64,000 nt of DNA from Schaalia vaccimaxillae DSM 15804 (GTDB lineage Bacteria > Actinomycetota > Actinomycetes > Actinomycetales > Actinomycetaceae): assembly GCF_000420425.1 (NCBI RefSeq), contig NZ_ATUX01000009.1, positions 1 to 64,000 of the forward strand, written 5' to 3'. Each line of letters starts with the position of its first letter. Within the stretch, counting starts at the first letter, position 1. Positions 17,794 through 27,332 of the stretch are shown in pieces. The position numbers and the translations under genes were made by a program. The notes under the pieces were generated by a model. That model saw nothing but the letters and a program-made list of their open reading frames with translations. It was not told the DNA's origin and made no database searches.

Positions 17794-19338
17794 ATGAGTG
17801 ACAATACGAATCCGACCGAAGAGACTCGGACCTCGACAACGACCTACGTTGCATCCAGGCCGACGATCCGCATCTCTATGCCCGACGGCTGGGCTCGCGC
17901 CGCCCTGTCAGGTATCGAGGTGGCTTTCCTCGGGTGGGCTTTCGTCACTCTCAGCGGTTTTGCGGCTTACGCGTCAGTATCAACCAATCCTTGGCTTGGG
18001 TCGGCAACCTGGGAGGGAGTCTTAGGGATCTGTGCAGACGTCTATGCTGCCGTTTTGGGTGGGACCGTCACGGTTGGTGACGTCGGCTATCGGGCGATTC
18101 CCACCTTGCTGGGCTTGCTCCTCATCTGTGTGTTGAGGATCCTGCTGCGCTCCAATCTGCGTTTTCCGCTGTCTGCCGTCTGGTTTGCTGTGCCAGGTTT
18201 TGCGATCCCGTCACTCATAGTGGTGGCGGCCTCGGCCACTCACACTCACTGGTGGACCGCGATTTTGGGCGCTGTGCTCATCCCCGTTTTGGCGTGCTCG
18301 TGGCTCATCATCAGCCATATGGAAGAACCTCCACGGTGGTTGCGCCTGCATCGTTGGGCAAGCGTGGGGTTACGGATGGCGGTGCTTTATACGGCTGCTC
18401 TGGTGGTGGTTGGGCTAATCTTCGCGGTCACCGCCATAGTGGTCGGTTGGGAACGAGTCACTGGGATTCACGAACTCTTACTGACCACGTCACTATTCGA
18501 GGACGTGCTTGCTGTTGGCGGGCAAGTGTTCTTTTTGCCGACCATTATTGCGTGGGTCCTCGCATGGCTTGCAGGTCCAGGTTTCTTTGTCGGAGCGGAT
18601 GCGCTTCACTCGCCCTCACACCTCGTCGAAAACGCGATCCCCGGTATTCCGGTACTCGGCATGATGCCGGAAAGTACCCCCGGGTCGTGGGTTGCACTGA
18701 CGATATTGGCTGTCGGAATTGCTTTGGGCGTGTGGCTGGCGAAAAAGCATCCGTTTGACGACATTCGCCATCAAGCAACTATGGGTGCAGTGGCCGCCGC
18801 GGGGATGACAGTTGTGGTGGCCGCCTGGATGTGGTCAGCCACCATGGTGCTGGGCTCAGCCAGGCTCGCCGTCTTTGGTCCCAGGGTTGGGTGGGTGACA
18901 TTCTGGCTATTCCTCGAGGTCGGTGTCGCAGCTCTCTTGACTAGCGTTGCCCTGCATCCCACCTCTATCGAATTCTTCAAAGAACAGTGGAGGATTTCGC
19001 TGACTCCCACTGGGCAACCTGTACCACAACCCGCCGCTTCAGAAAAACCTCTAGCTCAAGCTGTGCTCGTGTCGGATGAAGAACTGCAATCAGCAGACGA
19101 TGACAATTCGGTGCGAGACCTTGTGTTGGCCCAAAACTGCCAGACCACAGCCGATGAAGATGAAGCCGACGTGGAGGTTTTGAGCGAAGTTGAGGAGCGC
19201 AGCCCAGACGACGCCCTGGCCGGCAATAGTGATGAAGCCGTAACTGAGGCAATGATTGTGGTTGATTCAGAAGAAAACTCAACCGTTCGCGATGACGCTG
19301 ATCGCGATGCGCCAACTCAATCCCTGGAGATCCCATGA
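17794..19338 (+). CDS. DUF6350 multi-pass membrane protein (PerM-like)
   Basis: A 514-residue membrane protein with about nine to ten hydrophobic helices over residues 35-395. It ends in an acidic cytoplasmic tail of about 110 residues rich in Asp, Glu and Ser. It belongs to the DUF6350 family, whose mycobacterial member PerM is linked to cell division and persistence. As in many actinobacteria it lies directly before purN. Here the stop overlaps the purN start by 4 bases (ATGA), so the two are translationally coupled. The link to purine synthesis is positional; no enzymatic motif is visible. Confidence 0.8.
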   Translation: MSDNTNPTEETRTSTTTYVASRPTIRISMPDGWARAALSGIEVAFLGWAFVTLSGFAAYASVSTNPWLGSATWEGVLGICADVYAAVLGGTVTVGDVGYRAIPTLLGLLLICVLRILLRSNLRFPLSAVWFAVPGFAIPSLIVVAASATHTHWWTAILGAVLIPVLACSWLIISHMEEPPRWLRLHRWASVGLRMAVLYTAALVVVGLIFAVTAIVVGWERVTGIHELLLTTSLFEDVLAVGGQVFFLPTIIAWVLAWLAGPGFFVGADALHSPSHLVENAIPGIPVLGMMPESTPGSWVALTILAVGIALGVWLAKKHPFDDIRHQATMGAVAAAGMTVVVAAWMWSATMVLGSARLAVFGPRVGWVTFWLFLEVGVAALLTSVALHPTSIEFFKEQWRISLTPTGQPVPQPAASEKPLAQAVLVSDEELQSADDDNSVRDLVLAQNCQTTADEDEADVEVLSEVEERSPDDALAGNSDEAVTEAMIVVDSEENSTVRDDADRDAPTQSLEIP

Positions 19339-19970
19339 CGCCCACACTCCAGACCCCGATCCACGCAGCGCGCGTCCTCGTCCTCGTGTCCGGCGAGGGA
19401 AGCAATATGCGTGCTTTGGTTGAAGCTGCTGACGAACCCGCGTGGGGCGGCAGTGTCGTCGCGGTGGGCGCAGACCGCGCGTGCGCTGGAATCGACTGGG
19501 CGCGCCAGCGTGGGATCCCCGTTTTTGTCCACCCGTATTCGCGCGGAGACGACCGTGCCCAATGGGACGAGCATCTAGCTGGCCTCATGGCCGAATATCA
19601 ACCAGACCTGATTGTCTGCGCCGGATACCTCAAACTCTTGGGGCCGGCTGTATTGGATAGTTTTGAGGGCCGTATCCTCAACACCCATAATTCCTTGCTG
19701 CCAGCATTCCCAGGGGTCCACGGCCCAGCCGACGCCATCGACGCAGGCGTCAAAGTGTCAGGAGCCACCCTCTTCTTCGTTGACCCCGGAGTCGATACTG
19801 GACGTATCGTCGCTCAGACCGCTGTTCCTGTCCTGGACGAGGACGACGCCGACAGCCTGCTCAACCGAATTAAAGTTGCTGAACGCGTGCAGCTTGTCGA
19901 AGCCGTCGGCAGGCTGATCCGCGAAGGCTGGACCACAGACGGTCGACGGGTGCGCTTTGGGGAATTCTGA
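19335..19970 (+). CDS. purN: Phosphoribosylglycinamide formyltransferase
   Basis: Step 3 of purine synthesis: transfers a formyl group from 10-formyl-tetrahydrofolate to GAR. The 211-residue protein has the N-terminal ribose-phosphate loop [10 protein letters not shown] (18-27). The catalytic core [16 protein letters not shown] (about 116-131) has the essential Asn and His. The Asp partner is in [15 protein letters not shown]. Length is standard. It overlaps the DUF6350 gene by 4 bases. A ZTP riboswitch and purH follow, so purN and purH share a region, but purH expression can be set separately by the riboswitch. Confidence 0.95.
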   Translation: MTPTLQTPIHAARVLVLVSGEGSNMRALVEAADEPAWGGSVVAVGADRACAGIDWARQRGIPVFVHPYSRGDDRAQWDEHLAGLMAEYQPDLIVCAGYLKLLGPAVLDSFEGRILNTHNSLLPAFPGVHGPADAIDAGVKVSGATLFFVDPGVDTGRIVAQTAVPVLDEDDADSLLNRIKVAERVQLVEAVGRLIREGWTTDGRRVRFGEF

Positions 19971-20052
19971 TTCGCCTAAATCAAGTCCACTGCCACTTGT
20001 CCAAGCCCACACCTCAACCTCTGGGGGAGGAGACCCTAGCGGACTACCATTT

Positions 20053-20140
20053 GAGGTAGTCGCAACTGGCGAGGGTGGGGTACCACCGGGGAGCGGCTGG
20101 GATGATCCCGCAAGGCGTCGCCCGCCTGGGCGCCTGGGCA
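20053..20140 (+). ncRNA. ZTP (pfl) riboswitch upstream of purH
   Basis: The leader between purN and purH holds the conserved parts of the ZTP aptamer. P1 pairs 20058-20063 (AGTCGC) with 20093-20098 (GCGGCT). The core CAACTGGCGA (20063-20072) follows. P2 pairs GGTGG (20074-20078) with CCACC (20083-20087), followed by GGGGA. The hallmark CGCCTGGGCA is at 20131-20140. Its CGCC can pair with GGCG at 20068-20071 to form the known pseudoknot. ZTP builds up when folate-dependent purine steps stall. The ribosome binding site GGAGG lies 20 bases downstream, so control of purH translation or of termination is possible. An extra CGCCTGGG copy sits at 20123-20130. Confidence 0.85.
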
Positions 20141-20169
20141 TGACACCAACACCGACCATCGGAGGAAAC

Positions 20170-22023
20170 ATGTCCGTCCGCCTGGACAACCTCGAAGCCA
20201 TCGACGTACGCCCCATTAAAAGGGCGCTGATCTCCGTCTACGACAAAACCGGCCTAGAAGACCTCGCCCAAGCGCTGCACGCTGGCGGTGTCGAAATTGT
20301 CTCCACAGGCTCCACGGCCTCGTGTATCGCAGACGCAGGTATTCCCGTGACTCCGGTTGACGACGTCACGGGATTCCCCGAATGCCTCGAAGGTCGCGTC
20401 AAAACCCTCCACCCCAAGGTCCATGCAGGTATCCTGGCCGATCAACGCAAGGCCGACCATCGTAACCAACTAGTTGAGCTTGGAATCGAAGCTTTCGACC
20501 TGGTGGTGTGCAACCTCTACCCCTTCCAAGACACCGTCGCTGGCGGCGGATCTTTCGATGAGTGCGTCGAGCAGATCGACATTGGTGGCCCCTCGATGGT
20601 TCGCGCCGCTGCGAAGAACCATCCTGCCGTTGCGATCGTCACCTCGCCCGAACGCTACGAGGACGTCGCCCGCGCAGTCGCGGGCGAAGGTTTCACCCTG
20701 GCCCAACGCCAGAACCTCGCGGCTGAGGCCTTTGCTCACACCGCGGCCTACGACCTGGCTATTGCCGGGTGGTTCGCCAACCAGCTGGAACGCGATGACC
20801 TGCGTGACCAGCTTGACGAAGCCTGCGAAGAACACCTGGACGCTTCGGATGCTGCGTTCCTGGAATCCTTGGGTTATGTAGCCGACGAATCTGGCGAATA
20901 TGTTGTTGAAGACGGCGAAGATGCAGACGCTATGCCTGTCTACGTTGCGGATGCTTTCGAACGTGTTGAATCGTTGCGTTACGGTGAAAACCCGCATCAA
21001 AATGCCGCCGTCTACCGCGCAATTTCTGCTCAGGAGGAGGCCGCCCTCGACAATAACGAGGACGAGGTGACCCAGGCTCCCGGCATTGCCAACGCCCGCC
21101 AATTGCACGGCAAAGCCATGAGCTACAACAACTACACGGACGGCGATGCCGCCCTGCGAGCCGCATACGATCACGACAAGCCGTGCGTCGCCATCATCAA
21201 GCACGCCAACCCCTGCGGTATTGCCGTGGCCGACGACGTAGCTGAAGCCCATCGCAAAGCCCACGCCTGCGACCCGGTGTCCGCATTTGGCGGTGTCATT
21301 GCTGTCAACCGTCCTGTCACAGTCGAGTTAGCCCAGCAGATTGTCCCGATCTTTACCGAGGTCGTCCTGGCACCCGGGTACGAGGACGGAGCCCTGGAAG
21401 TTCTGTCTGCGAAGAAGAACCTTCGCGTCCTGGAAGTTGTTCCCCCGCAGCGTGGCTCCTACGAGTTCAAGCAAATCAGCGGTGGCCTGCTTATTCAAGA
21501 AGGTGACGACGTGGACGCTGAGGGCGACGATCCGAAGAACTGGACCCTGGCAGCAGGCCAGGCAGCCGACGCTGCAACCTTGGCTGACCTCGAGTTCGCG
21601 TGGCGCACGGTGCGCGCTGTGCGCTCCAACGCGATCCTGCTGGTCAAAGACGAAGCCTCGGTTGGCGTGGGCATGGGCCAGGTCAATCGCGTGGACTCGT
21701 GCAAGCTGGCCGTTGAACGCGCCAACACTTTGGGTGGCCGTTCCACAGGAGATGCCGCGAAGGACGCTGCGGGTATTGATTCTGCTGGTGGAGCGCGAGC
21801 CGAAGACATGGTCTCGGATGCGCCCGAGCAGCGATCACTGGGAGCAGTTGCCGCCTCCGACGCGTTCTTCCCCTTCGCTGACGGCCTGCAGGTCCTCATT
21901 GATGCCGGAGTCAAGGCTGTGGTCCAGCCCGGCGGTTCGGTGCGCGACGCCGAATCCATCGAGGCGGCAAATGCTGCGGGTATCACGATGTATCTGACGG
22001 GAACCCGTCACTTCGCTCACTGA
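20170..22023 (+). CDS. purH: Bifunctional AICAR transformylase/IMP cyclohydrolase
   Basis: Catalyses the last two steps to IMP. The N-terminal IMP cyclohydrolase (MGS-like) domain begins [16 protein letters not shown] and contains STGSTAS and GGRVKTLHP-type residues ([14 protein letters not shown]). The transformylase domain has the key [10 protein letters not shown] motif and the YGENPHQ motif. At 617 residues it is about 90 longer than typical. The extra length includes acidic loops around residues 220-262 and an Ala/Gly/Asp-rich stretch near 520-555. I chose ATG 20170, which has GGAGGAA directly upstream; the frame is open farther back but runs through the riboswitch. The riboswitch predicts control by ZTP. 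Confidence 0.95.
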   Translation: MSVRLDNLEAIDVRPIKRALISVYDKTGLEDLAQALHAGGVEIVSTGSTASCIADAGIPVTPVDDVTGFPECLEGRVKTLHPKVHAGILADQRKADHRNQLVELGIEAFDLVVCNLYPFQDTVAGGGSFDECVEQIDIGGPSMVRAAAKNHPAVAIVTSPERYEDVARAVAGEGFTLAQRQNLAAEAFAHTAAYDLAIAGWFANQLERDDLRDQLDEACEEHLDASDAAFLESLGYVADESGEYVVEDGEDADAMPVYVADAFERVESLRYGENPHQNAAVYRAISAQEEAALDNNEDEVTQAPGIANARQLHGKAMSYNNYTDGDAALRAAYDHDKPCVAIIKHANPCGIAVADDVAEAHRKAHACDPVSAFGGVIAVNRPVTVELAQQIVPIFTEVVLAPGYEDGALEVLSAKKNLRVLEVVPPQRGSYEFKQISGGLLIQEGDDVDAEGDDPKNWTLAAGQAADAATLADLEFAWRTVRAVRSNAILLVKDEASVGVGMGQVNRVDSCKLAVERANTLGGRSTGDAAKDAAGIDSAGGARAEDMVSDAPEQRSLGAVAASDAFFPFADGLQVLIDAGVKAVVQPGGSVRDAESIEAANAAGITMYLTGTRHFAH

Positions 22024-22031
22024 GCACCGGT

Positions 22032-22057
22032 GGGCCGCCTCCCAAGCGAGGCGGCCC
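22032..22057 (+). terminator. Hairpin terminator after purH
   Basis: GGGCCGCCTC pairs perfectly with GAGGCGGCCC around a 6-base loop, 9 bases after the purH stop. It lacks a clear T-run. Confidence 0.6.
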
Positions 22058-22194
22058 GCGTCGCTTAGGACAGCTGTAGTGCTGAGCGAAGGTGTAGCCC
22101 TGCGTGAAGCTGCGGTGCGCGAGCGACATGGGTCGGCGCAACGGCGCGAGACAAACAAGCGGTTCCCCGAGCTGTCAGTTATGGTGAATCCGCT

Positions 22195-24171
22195 ATGATC
22201 AGATCCCCGCAGCATCCAGTGCAGTCGGCCCCAGATAACCCGTATCGCGCCCTCGCACACGAGCACGGTGTTACCTTGCCGCGTCTGGGTCCAATGCCGC
22301 GCAGATGGCTTACTCCCTGGCAGACCTTGCGCGGCCCCGCATGGGAGCTTCCCGCAACGCCGCGTGGTTTCCTGACTGGACTACTGACACGCAGGTGGCT
22401 GGCCATTGGACTTGGAATCTGCACAACATCGCTGGGGACCATTTGTTCCGCGCTGGTTCCGTGGGCCATGGGCCATGCTTTGGATGCCGGTTTAACGTCC
22501 GGACTGGGAAGCGACCTAGCCTTGTGGATTGGAATCTTCGCAGCCATTATCGTGGGCGTCGCTGTGGGAGATTCGTTGGGGCAGATCACCGAAATCACTA
22601 CATGGATGGGATCATCCGTTGGCTCGGCACGCTCGGTTGGTATGCGAGGCGGTTTACGAGCTAGGGCTTTCCAACGCGAATCAACCACGGGCGACGTGGT
22701 GACTGCCGTGACCTCGGACGCGGTGGGCTTGGGCCGGGCCACAGCCCTCATCCCAGACCTCTTCGCCTCCACCGTATCCACAGCTCTCGTGGCTGTTCTC
22801 ATGCTGCGCACATCACTCATCCTGGGGCTGATTGTGCTGATCGGCATGCCGCTGCTGGTTGCAGGTCTTGCCCTAGTCGCTCGCCCCCTGCAACGTCAAC
22901 AAAACCTCGTCAGGGAAGAACAAGGGAAACTGACAACGATCTCCACTGACGCGGTCAAGGGCCTGCGAATCCTGCGCGGAATCGGCGGCGAGGACGGGTA
23001 CTCAGCGGCCTACAAGAACCAGTCCGCTCGCGTGCGAGCCGCCGGAATCTCCGTTGCGCCAACCGCCGCCATTTTGCGGGCCGTCCGTTCTGCCGCACCT
23101 ATGCTCTTCTCGGTGGCAGTCATCGCCCAGGGTGCGATCCTCATTGCCGAGGGCGAGATGAGCGTCGGCCAACTCCTAGCCTTCTACGGGTACACGACCT
23201 TCCTGCGCCACCCCATTTGGATCATCGGTGACTCCGTTGAAAACCTGACACGCGCGTGGGTGGGCGCCAAGCGCGATGCCAAGCTTATGGGCATCGATGA
23301 CATTGTGGACGACAAGCCCAAGGCCTGCGAACCGCTCAATTGGGCTGAGGCCGGCCTCGTTGACCCCGTGAGCTCGCTCGAGCTCGCACCGGGACTGACC
23401 ACCGCGCTGCTCGCGCCCTCGCCACAGGTAGCGCACGCTATTGCGCACAGGCTTGCCCGAGTCGACGACTCCCAGCAATCCGCGCAGGTCACCACTGCGC
23501 AGGGCAGCCGCCTGAACTTGCAAGACCTGCCTATTGACCAGGTGCGAGAAGCAATCCTCCTGAGCGAAGAAACGCCCCAACTCTTTGCCGGAAGCTTGCG
23601 TGAGAACCTTCTTGCGTCGCGAGCCAGGCCAGCAGCCGACCTTGATGTTGCCGACCTCGTTAATCGGGACGCCCTGATGACGGCCCTGGGAGAAGATGGC
23701 GTCGTCACTCCAAGTAGCGATGGAGATCTGGAAGAAGACCACGCCCTCGAAGAAGCTTTGAATGTTGCAGTCGGAGCAGACATCCTTTCGTCCCTGCCCT
23801 CTGGCCTAGACGGTGTTCTGACCGAATCGGGACGCAACCTATCGGGCGGCCAACGTCAACGCGTCAGCTTGGCCAGGGCCATTACCCAAGACCCCGCAAT
23901 CTTGATCCTCATGGAACCGACTTCGGCCCTGGACTCGCACACCGAAGCGATGATCGCAAGCAAGCTTGCTCAGGCACGACGAGGCAAAACCACCCTGCTC
24001 ATCACCGAATCCCCACTGCTACTCAACCAAGTTGACATGGTTATAGCCGTCGACTCCCACGGCCAAGTCGTCATGCGCGGATCCCTCGAAGAACTCAAAT
24101 TGCGAGCGACTGGCAACTCTGACATTGCTGGCCTGGTGCCACTGGTGCGTCGAGGAGGCGACAACGCATGA
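22195..24171 (+). CDS. ABC exporter half-transporter with degenerate nucleotide-binding site
   Basis: A 658-residue half-transporter with six membrane helices in the first 330 residues, followed by an ATPase domain. The Walker A loop that should read G-x-x-G-x-G-K-S/T is replaced by LLAPSPQVAHA (about 403-413). The Walker B aspartate is Met (ILILMEP, 569-575). The signature LSGGQRQR (549-556) is intact. This subunit therefore cannot hydrolyse ATP with its own Walker site but can offer its signature to its partner. The next gene overlaps by 4 bases and has the complementary pattern, so the pair forms a heterodimeric exporter with a single working ATP site. The substrate is unknown. Confidence 0.88.
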   Translation: MIRSPQHPVQSAPDNPYRALAHEHGVTLPRLGPMPRRWLTPWQTLRGPAWELPATPRGFLTGLLTRRWLAIGLGICTTSLGTICSALVPWAMGHALDAGLTSGLGSDLALWIGIFAAIIVGVAVGDSLGQITEITTWMGSSVGSARSVGMRGGLRARAFQRESTTGDVVTAVTSDAVGLGRATALIPDLFASTVSTALVAVLMLRTSLILGLIVLIGMPLLVAGLALVARPLQRQQNLVREEQGKLTTISTDAVKGLRILRGIGGEDGYSAAYKNQSARVRAAGISVAPTAAILRAVRSAAPMLFSVAVIAQGAILIAEGEMSVGQLLAFYGYTTFLRHPIWIIGDSVENLTRAWVGAKRDAKLMGIDDIVDDKPKACEPLNWAEAGLVDPVSSLELAPGLTTALLAPSPQVAHAIAHRLARVDDSQQSAQVTTAQGSRLNLQDLPIDQVREAILLSEETPQLFAGSLRENLLASRARPAADLDVADLVNRDALMTALGEDGVVTPSSDGDLEEDHALEEALNVAVGADILSSLPSGLDGVLTESGRNLSGGQRQRVSLARAITQDPAILILMEPTSALDSHTEAMIASKLAQARRGKTTLLITESPLLLNQVDMVIAVDSHGQVVMRGSLEELKLRATGNSDIAGLVPLVRRGGDNA

Positions 24172-25898
24172 GACTGCCCATCGCCAGCCCTTCGGCCACA
24201 ACCCGCCGCACCCTCGCACTGCTCAAACACCACGGATGGGCCCTCGCGTGGATTCTTCTCCTCCAACTGGCCGCCTCAGTCACCATCGTCGCCCTGCCGT
24301 GGATCATTGGCGACATTGTTGACGGCATTGCGCAAGGCCAACCCATGGAATGGGTGCGCACCCGCATCATCATCGCCGTGGTCATGGCCGGAGTGAACTT
24401 TGCCCTCGTATGGCTGGCGGATAGTCAAGCCCGCATCCTGGGAGAAAAAATCTTCGCTGATCTGCGAGAAAAACTCGTCGACTCGGTGGTCCACCTGCCA
24501 CTGTCGGCCGTCGAATCCGCCGGATCAGGAGACCTGGTTGGCCGCACCACCCATGACATTGACCGCGTCCAAGTGATGATCCGACAGGGCCTATCAGCGG
24601 TCCTTGTCCTACTGACAACGACGCTGGTGACACTCATTGCCGCAGTTCTGGTGGAAGTGCGCCTCGCGTGGATTCTATTCGCTGAAATTCCTCTGGTTGT
24701 CGCGGTGGCCTCCTACTACATGCCGCGCACCGTGCCCGCCTACCGAGCGTCCTCGGCTGTGGTTGCCGAATTCTCTGGTGTCATGACGGAAACCGTCAGC
24801 CACGCCCAAAGCGTTGACGCCCTCAACCTGGGGGAGCTGAGAGGCCGCAAGTTTGATGCTCTACTGGCCGGCATGTGGAGGTTGGAACGCTACGGCGCCC
24901 TCATGCGCACCATCCTCTACATCGGAATGATTGGCGTGACCCTGGGGCCAATCCTCCTCATCATTGTGCTCGGAGCTGCGTGGGTACCCGACGGGATCGT
25001 GACGGCTGGCGCCGTGACCACCATGGTCATGTACTGCTACCAGCTGCGTAATCCCCTGTGGGAAGCCACCTACTGGGTGGATGAACTGCAATTCGCTTTC
25101 ACGTCGCTCCAAAGGATCTTCGGTGTTGCCGACGTGCCGGCCGACCGCACCGCAAGTGACGAATCGCCAAGTGAAGGCGAGATTCATGTTGAGGCAGTGG
25201 ACTACGAATATCGCGCCGGCAAACCCGTTCTGCATGATGTTTCTTTGAGCCTGCGCCCCGGTGAAACCCTTGCAATCGTTGGCCCGTCTGGAGCCGGAAA
25301 ATCCACTCTTGGCCGCATGATCGCAGGCATCCACCCGCCCACACGAGGACGAGTTACGGTAGACGGCGTTGACCTCGTGAACCTGCCAGAAGACGAACTA
25401 CACCGCCGCGTCGTCCTGGTCACCCAAGAACACCACGTCTTCGTGGGCACTATTGCCGACAATCTGCGCTTGGCAGTGGCAGACGCTGACGAAGAAAGCC
25501 TATGGGCAGCGTTGGAATCCGTGGGAGCCGCGCAGTGGGTGCGTGACGAGGGCGGCCTCGATATGCGAGTAGGGGAGGGCGGGGCCGAATTAGCGCCCTC
25601 GCGCGCTCAACAGATTGCCTTGGCTCGCATCGTCCTCATGGATCCACACACCTTGGTTTTAGACGAGGCCACGTCGTTGCTCGACCCGGCTTCTGCAAAA
25701 TCCGTTGAACGCTCCCTTGCTCAGGTTCTTCGAGGGCGCACGGTGGTTGCCATTGCCCACAGGCTGCACACGGCCCATGATGCTGACCGTGTTGCTGTCA
25801 TGGTCGATGGGCAGATTGCCGAACTGGGTGCCCACGATGAGTTGGTTGCGCTGGGCGGGCACTATTCCAAGCTGTGGGAAGCGTGGCAAAAGCACTAG
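24168..25898 (+). CDS. ABC exporter half-transporter with active Walker motifs
   Basis: The 576-residue partner of the preceding gene. It has six membrane helices (about 22-300) and an ATPase domain with intact Walker A (GPSGAGKST, 372-380) and Walker B (LVLDEATSLLD, about 499-509). The signature is strongly altered: LAPSRAQQ at 475-482 in place of LSGGQ-x-Q. Combined with the partner, the composite site made of this Walker A and the partner's LSGGQ is complete, and the other site is doubly dead. The start ATG 24168 overlaps the partner stop. The gene is followed by the convergent bioQ gene. Confidence 0.9.
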   Translation: MRLPIASPSATTRRTLALLKHHGWALAWILLLQLAASVTIVALPWIIGDIVDGIAQGQPMEWVRTRIIIAVVMAGVNFALVWLADSQARILGEKIFADLREKLVDSVVHLPLSAVESAGSGDLVGRTTHDIDRVQVMIRQGLSAVLVLLTTTLVTLIAAVLVEVRLAWILFAEIPLVVAVASYYMPRTVPAYRASSAVVAEFSGVMTETVSHAQSVDALNLGELRGRKFDALLAGMWRLERYGALMRTILYIGMIGVTLGPILLIIVLGAAWVPDGIVTAGAVTTMVMYCYQLRNPLWEATYWVDELQFAFTSLQRIFGVADVPADRTASDESPSEGEIHVEAVDYEYRAGKPVLHDVSLSLRPGETLAIVGPSGAGKSTLGRMIAGIHPPTRGRVTVDGVDLVNLPEDELHRRVVLVTQEHHVFVGTIADNLRLAVADADEESLWAALESVGAAQWVRDEGGLDMRVGEGGAELAPSRAQQIALARIVLMDPHTLVLDEATSLLDPASAKSVERSLAQVLRGRTVVAIAHRLHTAHDADRVAVMVDGQIAELGAHDELVALGGHYSKLWEAWQKH

Positions 25899-25969
25899 GG
25901 GAGAAGTCGTGGCGTGTGAGGGGTCGGGGCGACCGGGGTATTCTCCTGGCTCACTTAACTAGGCTTGGC

Positions 25970-26623
25970 TCACTCAGCCTGCTGGGTTGTCGCGATACGT
26001 ACGGCAGTGCCCGCGATGATGACGTCAAGTGCGGCAGCAAATGTGATGTCAGGGTCTGCTTGGTCTGCGACGCCCACCCCGGCTGCGACTGCTAACTCGT
26101 GCTGTTGCTGGTGGAAAGCGTGACCCAAGATGAAATGCCCCAGAGTTCGGGCCGCAATATCGACTGTTTCAACATCTGCGCCGGCTCGGGTCAGCGGGTC
26201 AAAAAGCATCGCGGCCAGGGGAATTGAGGTCAGCCCCAGGGCGGCGGAACTGGAAACCAGTTCGGCTCCGTCGCGGTGGGCCAACAGGCGCTCGCGGATG
26301 GTGGATGCGCTGGCCCGCATGGCCTCTTCCCACGAGGATGTCTGTGTAAGGGCAGGCGCGTTGTTTTCAGTCAGGATCTTTTCAGCAAGGCCGGCGAGAA
26401 GCGTTTGTTTGTCTGCGAAGTGCCAATACAGGGCCGATGGCTGGACATCGAGGACGGTGGCAAGCCTGCGCATTGATAGGTCGGGGAGGCCTCGCTCATC
26501 GAGCAATGCTAGTGCGGCGTCGAGGATGGATTCGCGACTATGGCGCTCCTGAGTTTTCGACTGGCTTGCCTTGGTATTGCGCTTGGTATTTTGCTTGGCG
26601 GCTGCAGGCTGGACTTTTGGCAC
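25970..26623 (-). CDS. bioQ: TetR-family biotin regulator BioQ
   Basis: A 217-residue repressor. The N-terminal 25 residues are a Lys/Gln/Ala tail, followed by the TetR helix-turn-helix (RESILDAALALL to LSMRRLATVLDVQPSALYWHF). The divergent gene is bioY, and two palindromes of the form TGAAC-N3-GTTCA lie between the genes. This is close to the published BioQ operator (TGAAC-N3-GTTAC in Corynebacterium). I assign BioQ on that basis. I place the start at GTG 26623, 6 bases after TATAGT, giving a leaderless message; the frame stays open upstream through the operators, which is unlikely to be coding. It probably represses both itself and bioY when biotin is ample. Confidence 0.8.
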   Translation of the reverse strand: MPKVQPAAAKQNTKRNTKASQSKTQERHSRESILDAALALLDERGLPDLSMRRLATVLDVQPSALYWHFADKQTLLAGLAEKILTENNAPALTQTSSWEEAMRASASTIRERLLAHRDGAELVSSSAALGLTSIPLAAMLFDPLTRAGADVETVDIAARTLGHFILGHAFHQQQHELAVAAGVGVADQADPDITFAAALDVIIAGTAVRIATTQQAE

Positions 26624-26631
26624 GATGCCAC

Positions 26632-26637
26632 TATAGT
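26632..26637 (-). promoter_or_regulatory. -10 box of leaderless bioQ transcript
   Basis: On the minus strand TATAGT ends 8 bases from the first base of the GTG start region, with GGCATC between box and start codon. No Shine-Dalgarno site is present. It abuts the first BioQ operator. Confidence 0.5.
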
Positions 26638-26665
26638 GAACACCGTTCACCTGAACACTGTTCAG
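26636..26665. promoter_or_regulatory. Two adjacent BioQ operators between bioQ and bioY
   Basis: GTGAACACCGTTCAC (26636-26650) and CTGAACACTGTTCAG (26651-26665) are back-to-back 15-bp palindromes with the shared core TGAAC-N3-GTTCA. They overlap the bioQ -10 region and lie 33 bp before bioY, so they can govern both directions. The core agrees with the BioQ box known from other actinobacteria. Confidence 0.8.
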
Positions 26666-26697
26666 GAATAAGTTGTGAGTTGATGAAAGGCCACCCA

Positions 26698-27297
26698 ATG
26701 AGCTCCCTTGCAATCCCCGCAGCAACCACGCGTACCGCTACGCAGGGCCGCGTCCTGGCAGACCGCTTCGGGGGAACCCTCACCCGCGACATTGCCCTCA
26801 CCGCTGCCGGAACGGCAGTACTCACCCTCTTTGCCCAAATCGTGGTCCCGCTGCCCTTCACGCCGGTGCCGGTTTCTCTGGCCACCCTGGGCGCCCTCGT
26901 CGTTGGCACCACGTTGGGGATGCGCCGCGGTGCTCTAGCCGCACTGGGATACCTGCTGCTCGGCGTGGTCGGAGCCCCTGTCTTCTCCGGAGACAACCAA
27001 GGCTGGGCTTTCGCATCCTTCGGCTACATCGTCGGTTACATCGCAGTAGCAGCCGTGTCAGGTCGCCTGGCTGAACGAGGAGCCGACCGCAATATTGTCA
27101 CAATGCTAGGGTCGGCCCTTGTTGCCTCGGCAAGCGTCTACGTATTCGGCCTGGCTTGGATGATTCCCTTTGCTGAAATGACGCTGACGGAAGGGCTTTC
27201 CAAAGGTCTGGTCCCATTCCTGATCGGTGATGCCGTCAAGATTGCAGTGGCTGCTGGCGTATTCCCCGCACTCAACGCCCTCATCGGTCGACGCTGA
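26698..27297 (+). CDS. bioY: Biotin transporter substrate-capture protein BioY
   Basis: The S component of an energy-coupling factor transporter that binds biotin with high affinity in the membrane. The 199 residues include about six hydrophobic helices. The family segment VPLPFTPVPVSLATLGALVVG (from residue 53) is the typical BioY binding-site loop, and GAPVFSG and GYIVGY follow. The start is ATG 26698 with AAAGG 8 bases upstream; a second ATG 15 bases earlier is possible. No bioM/bioN ATPase or T-component lies nearby, so it would use a shared ECF module or act alone. BioQ operators precede it. Confidence 0.92.
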   Translation: MSSLAIPAATTRTATQGRVLADRFGGTLTRDIALTAAGTAVLTLFAQIVVPLPFTPVPVSLATLGALVVGTTLGMRRGALAALGYLLLGVVGAPVFSGDNQGWAFASFGYIVGYIAVAAVSGRLAERGADRNIVTMLGSALVASASVYVFGLAWMIPFAEMTLTEGLSKGLVPFLIGDAVKIAVAAGVFPALNALIGRR

Positions 27298-27332
27298 CAC
27301 AACCGACCTTGCGGCCCGTCGGCAACCAGTCC

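Noticed and set aside
20470-21264. 264-residue minus-strand open frame inside purH
   Set aside because: Antisense shadow of the transformylase and cyclohydrolase domains.
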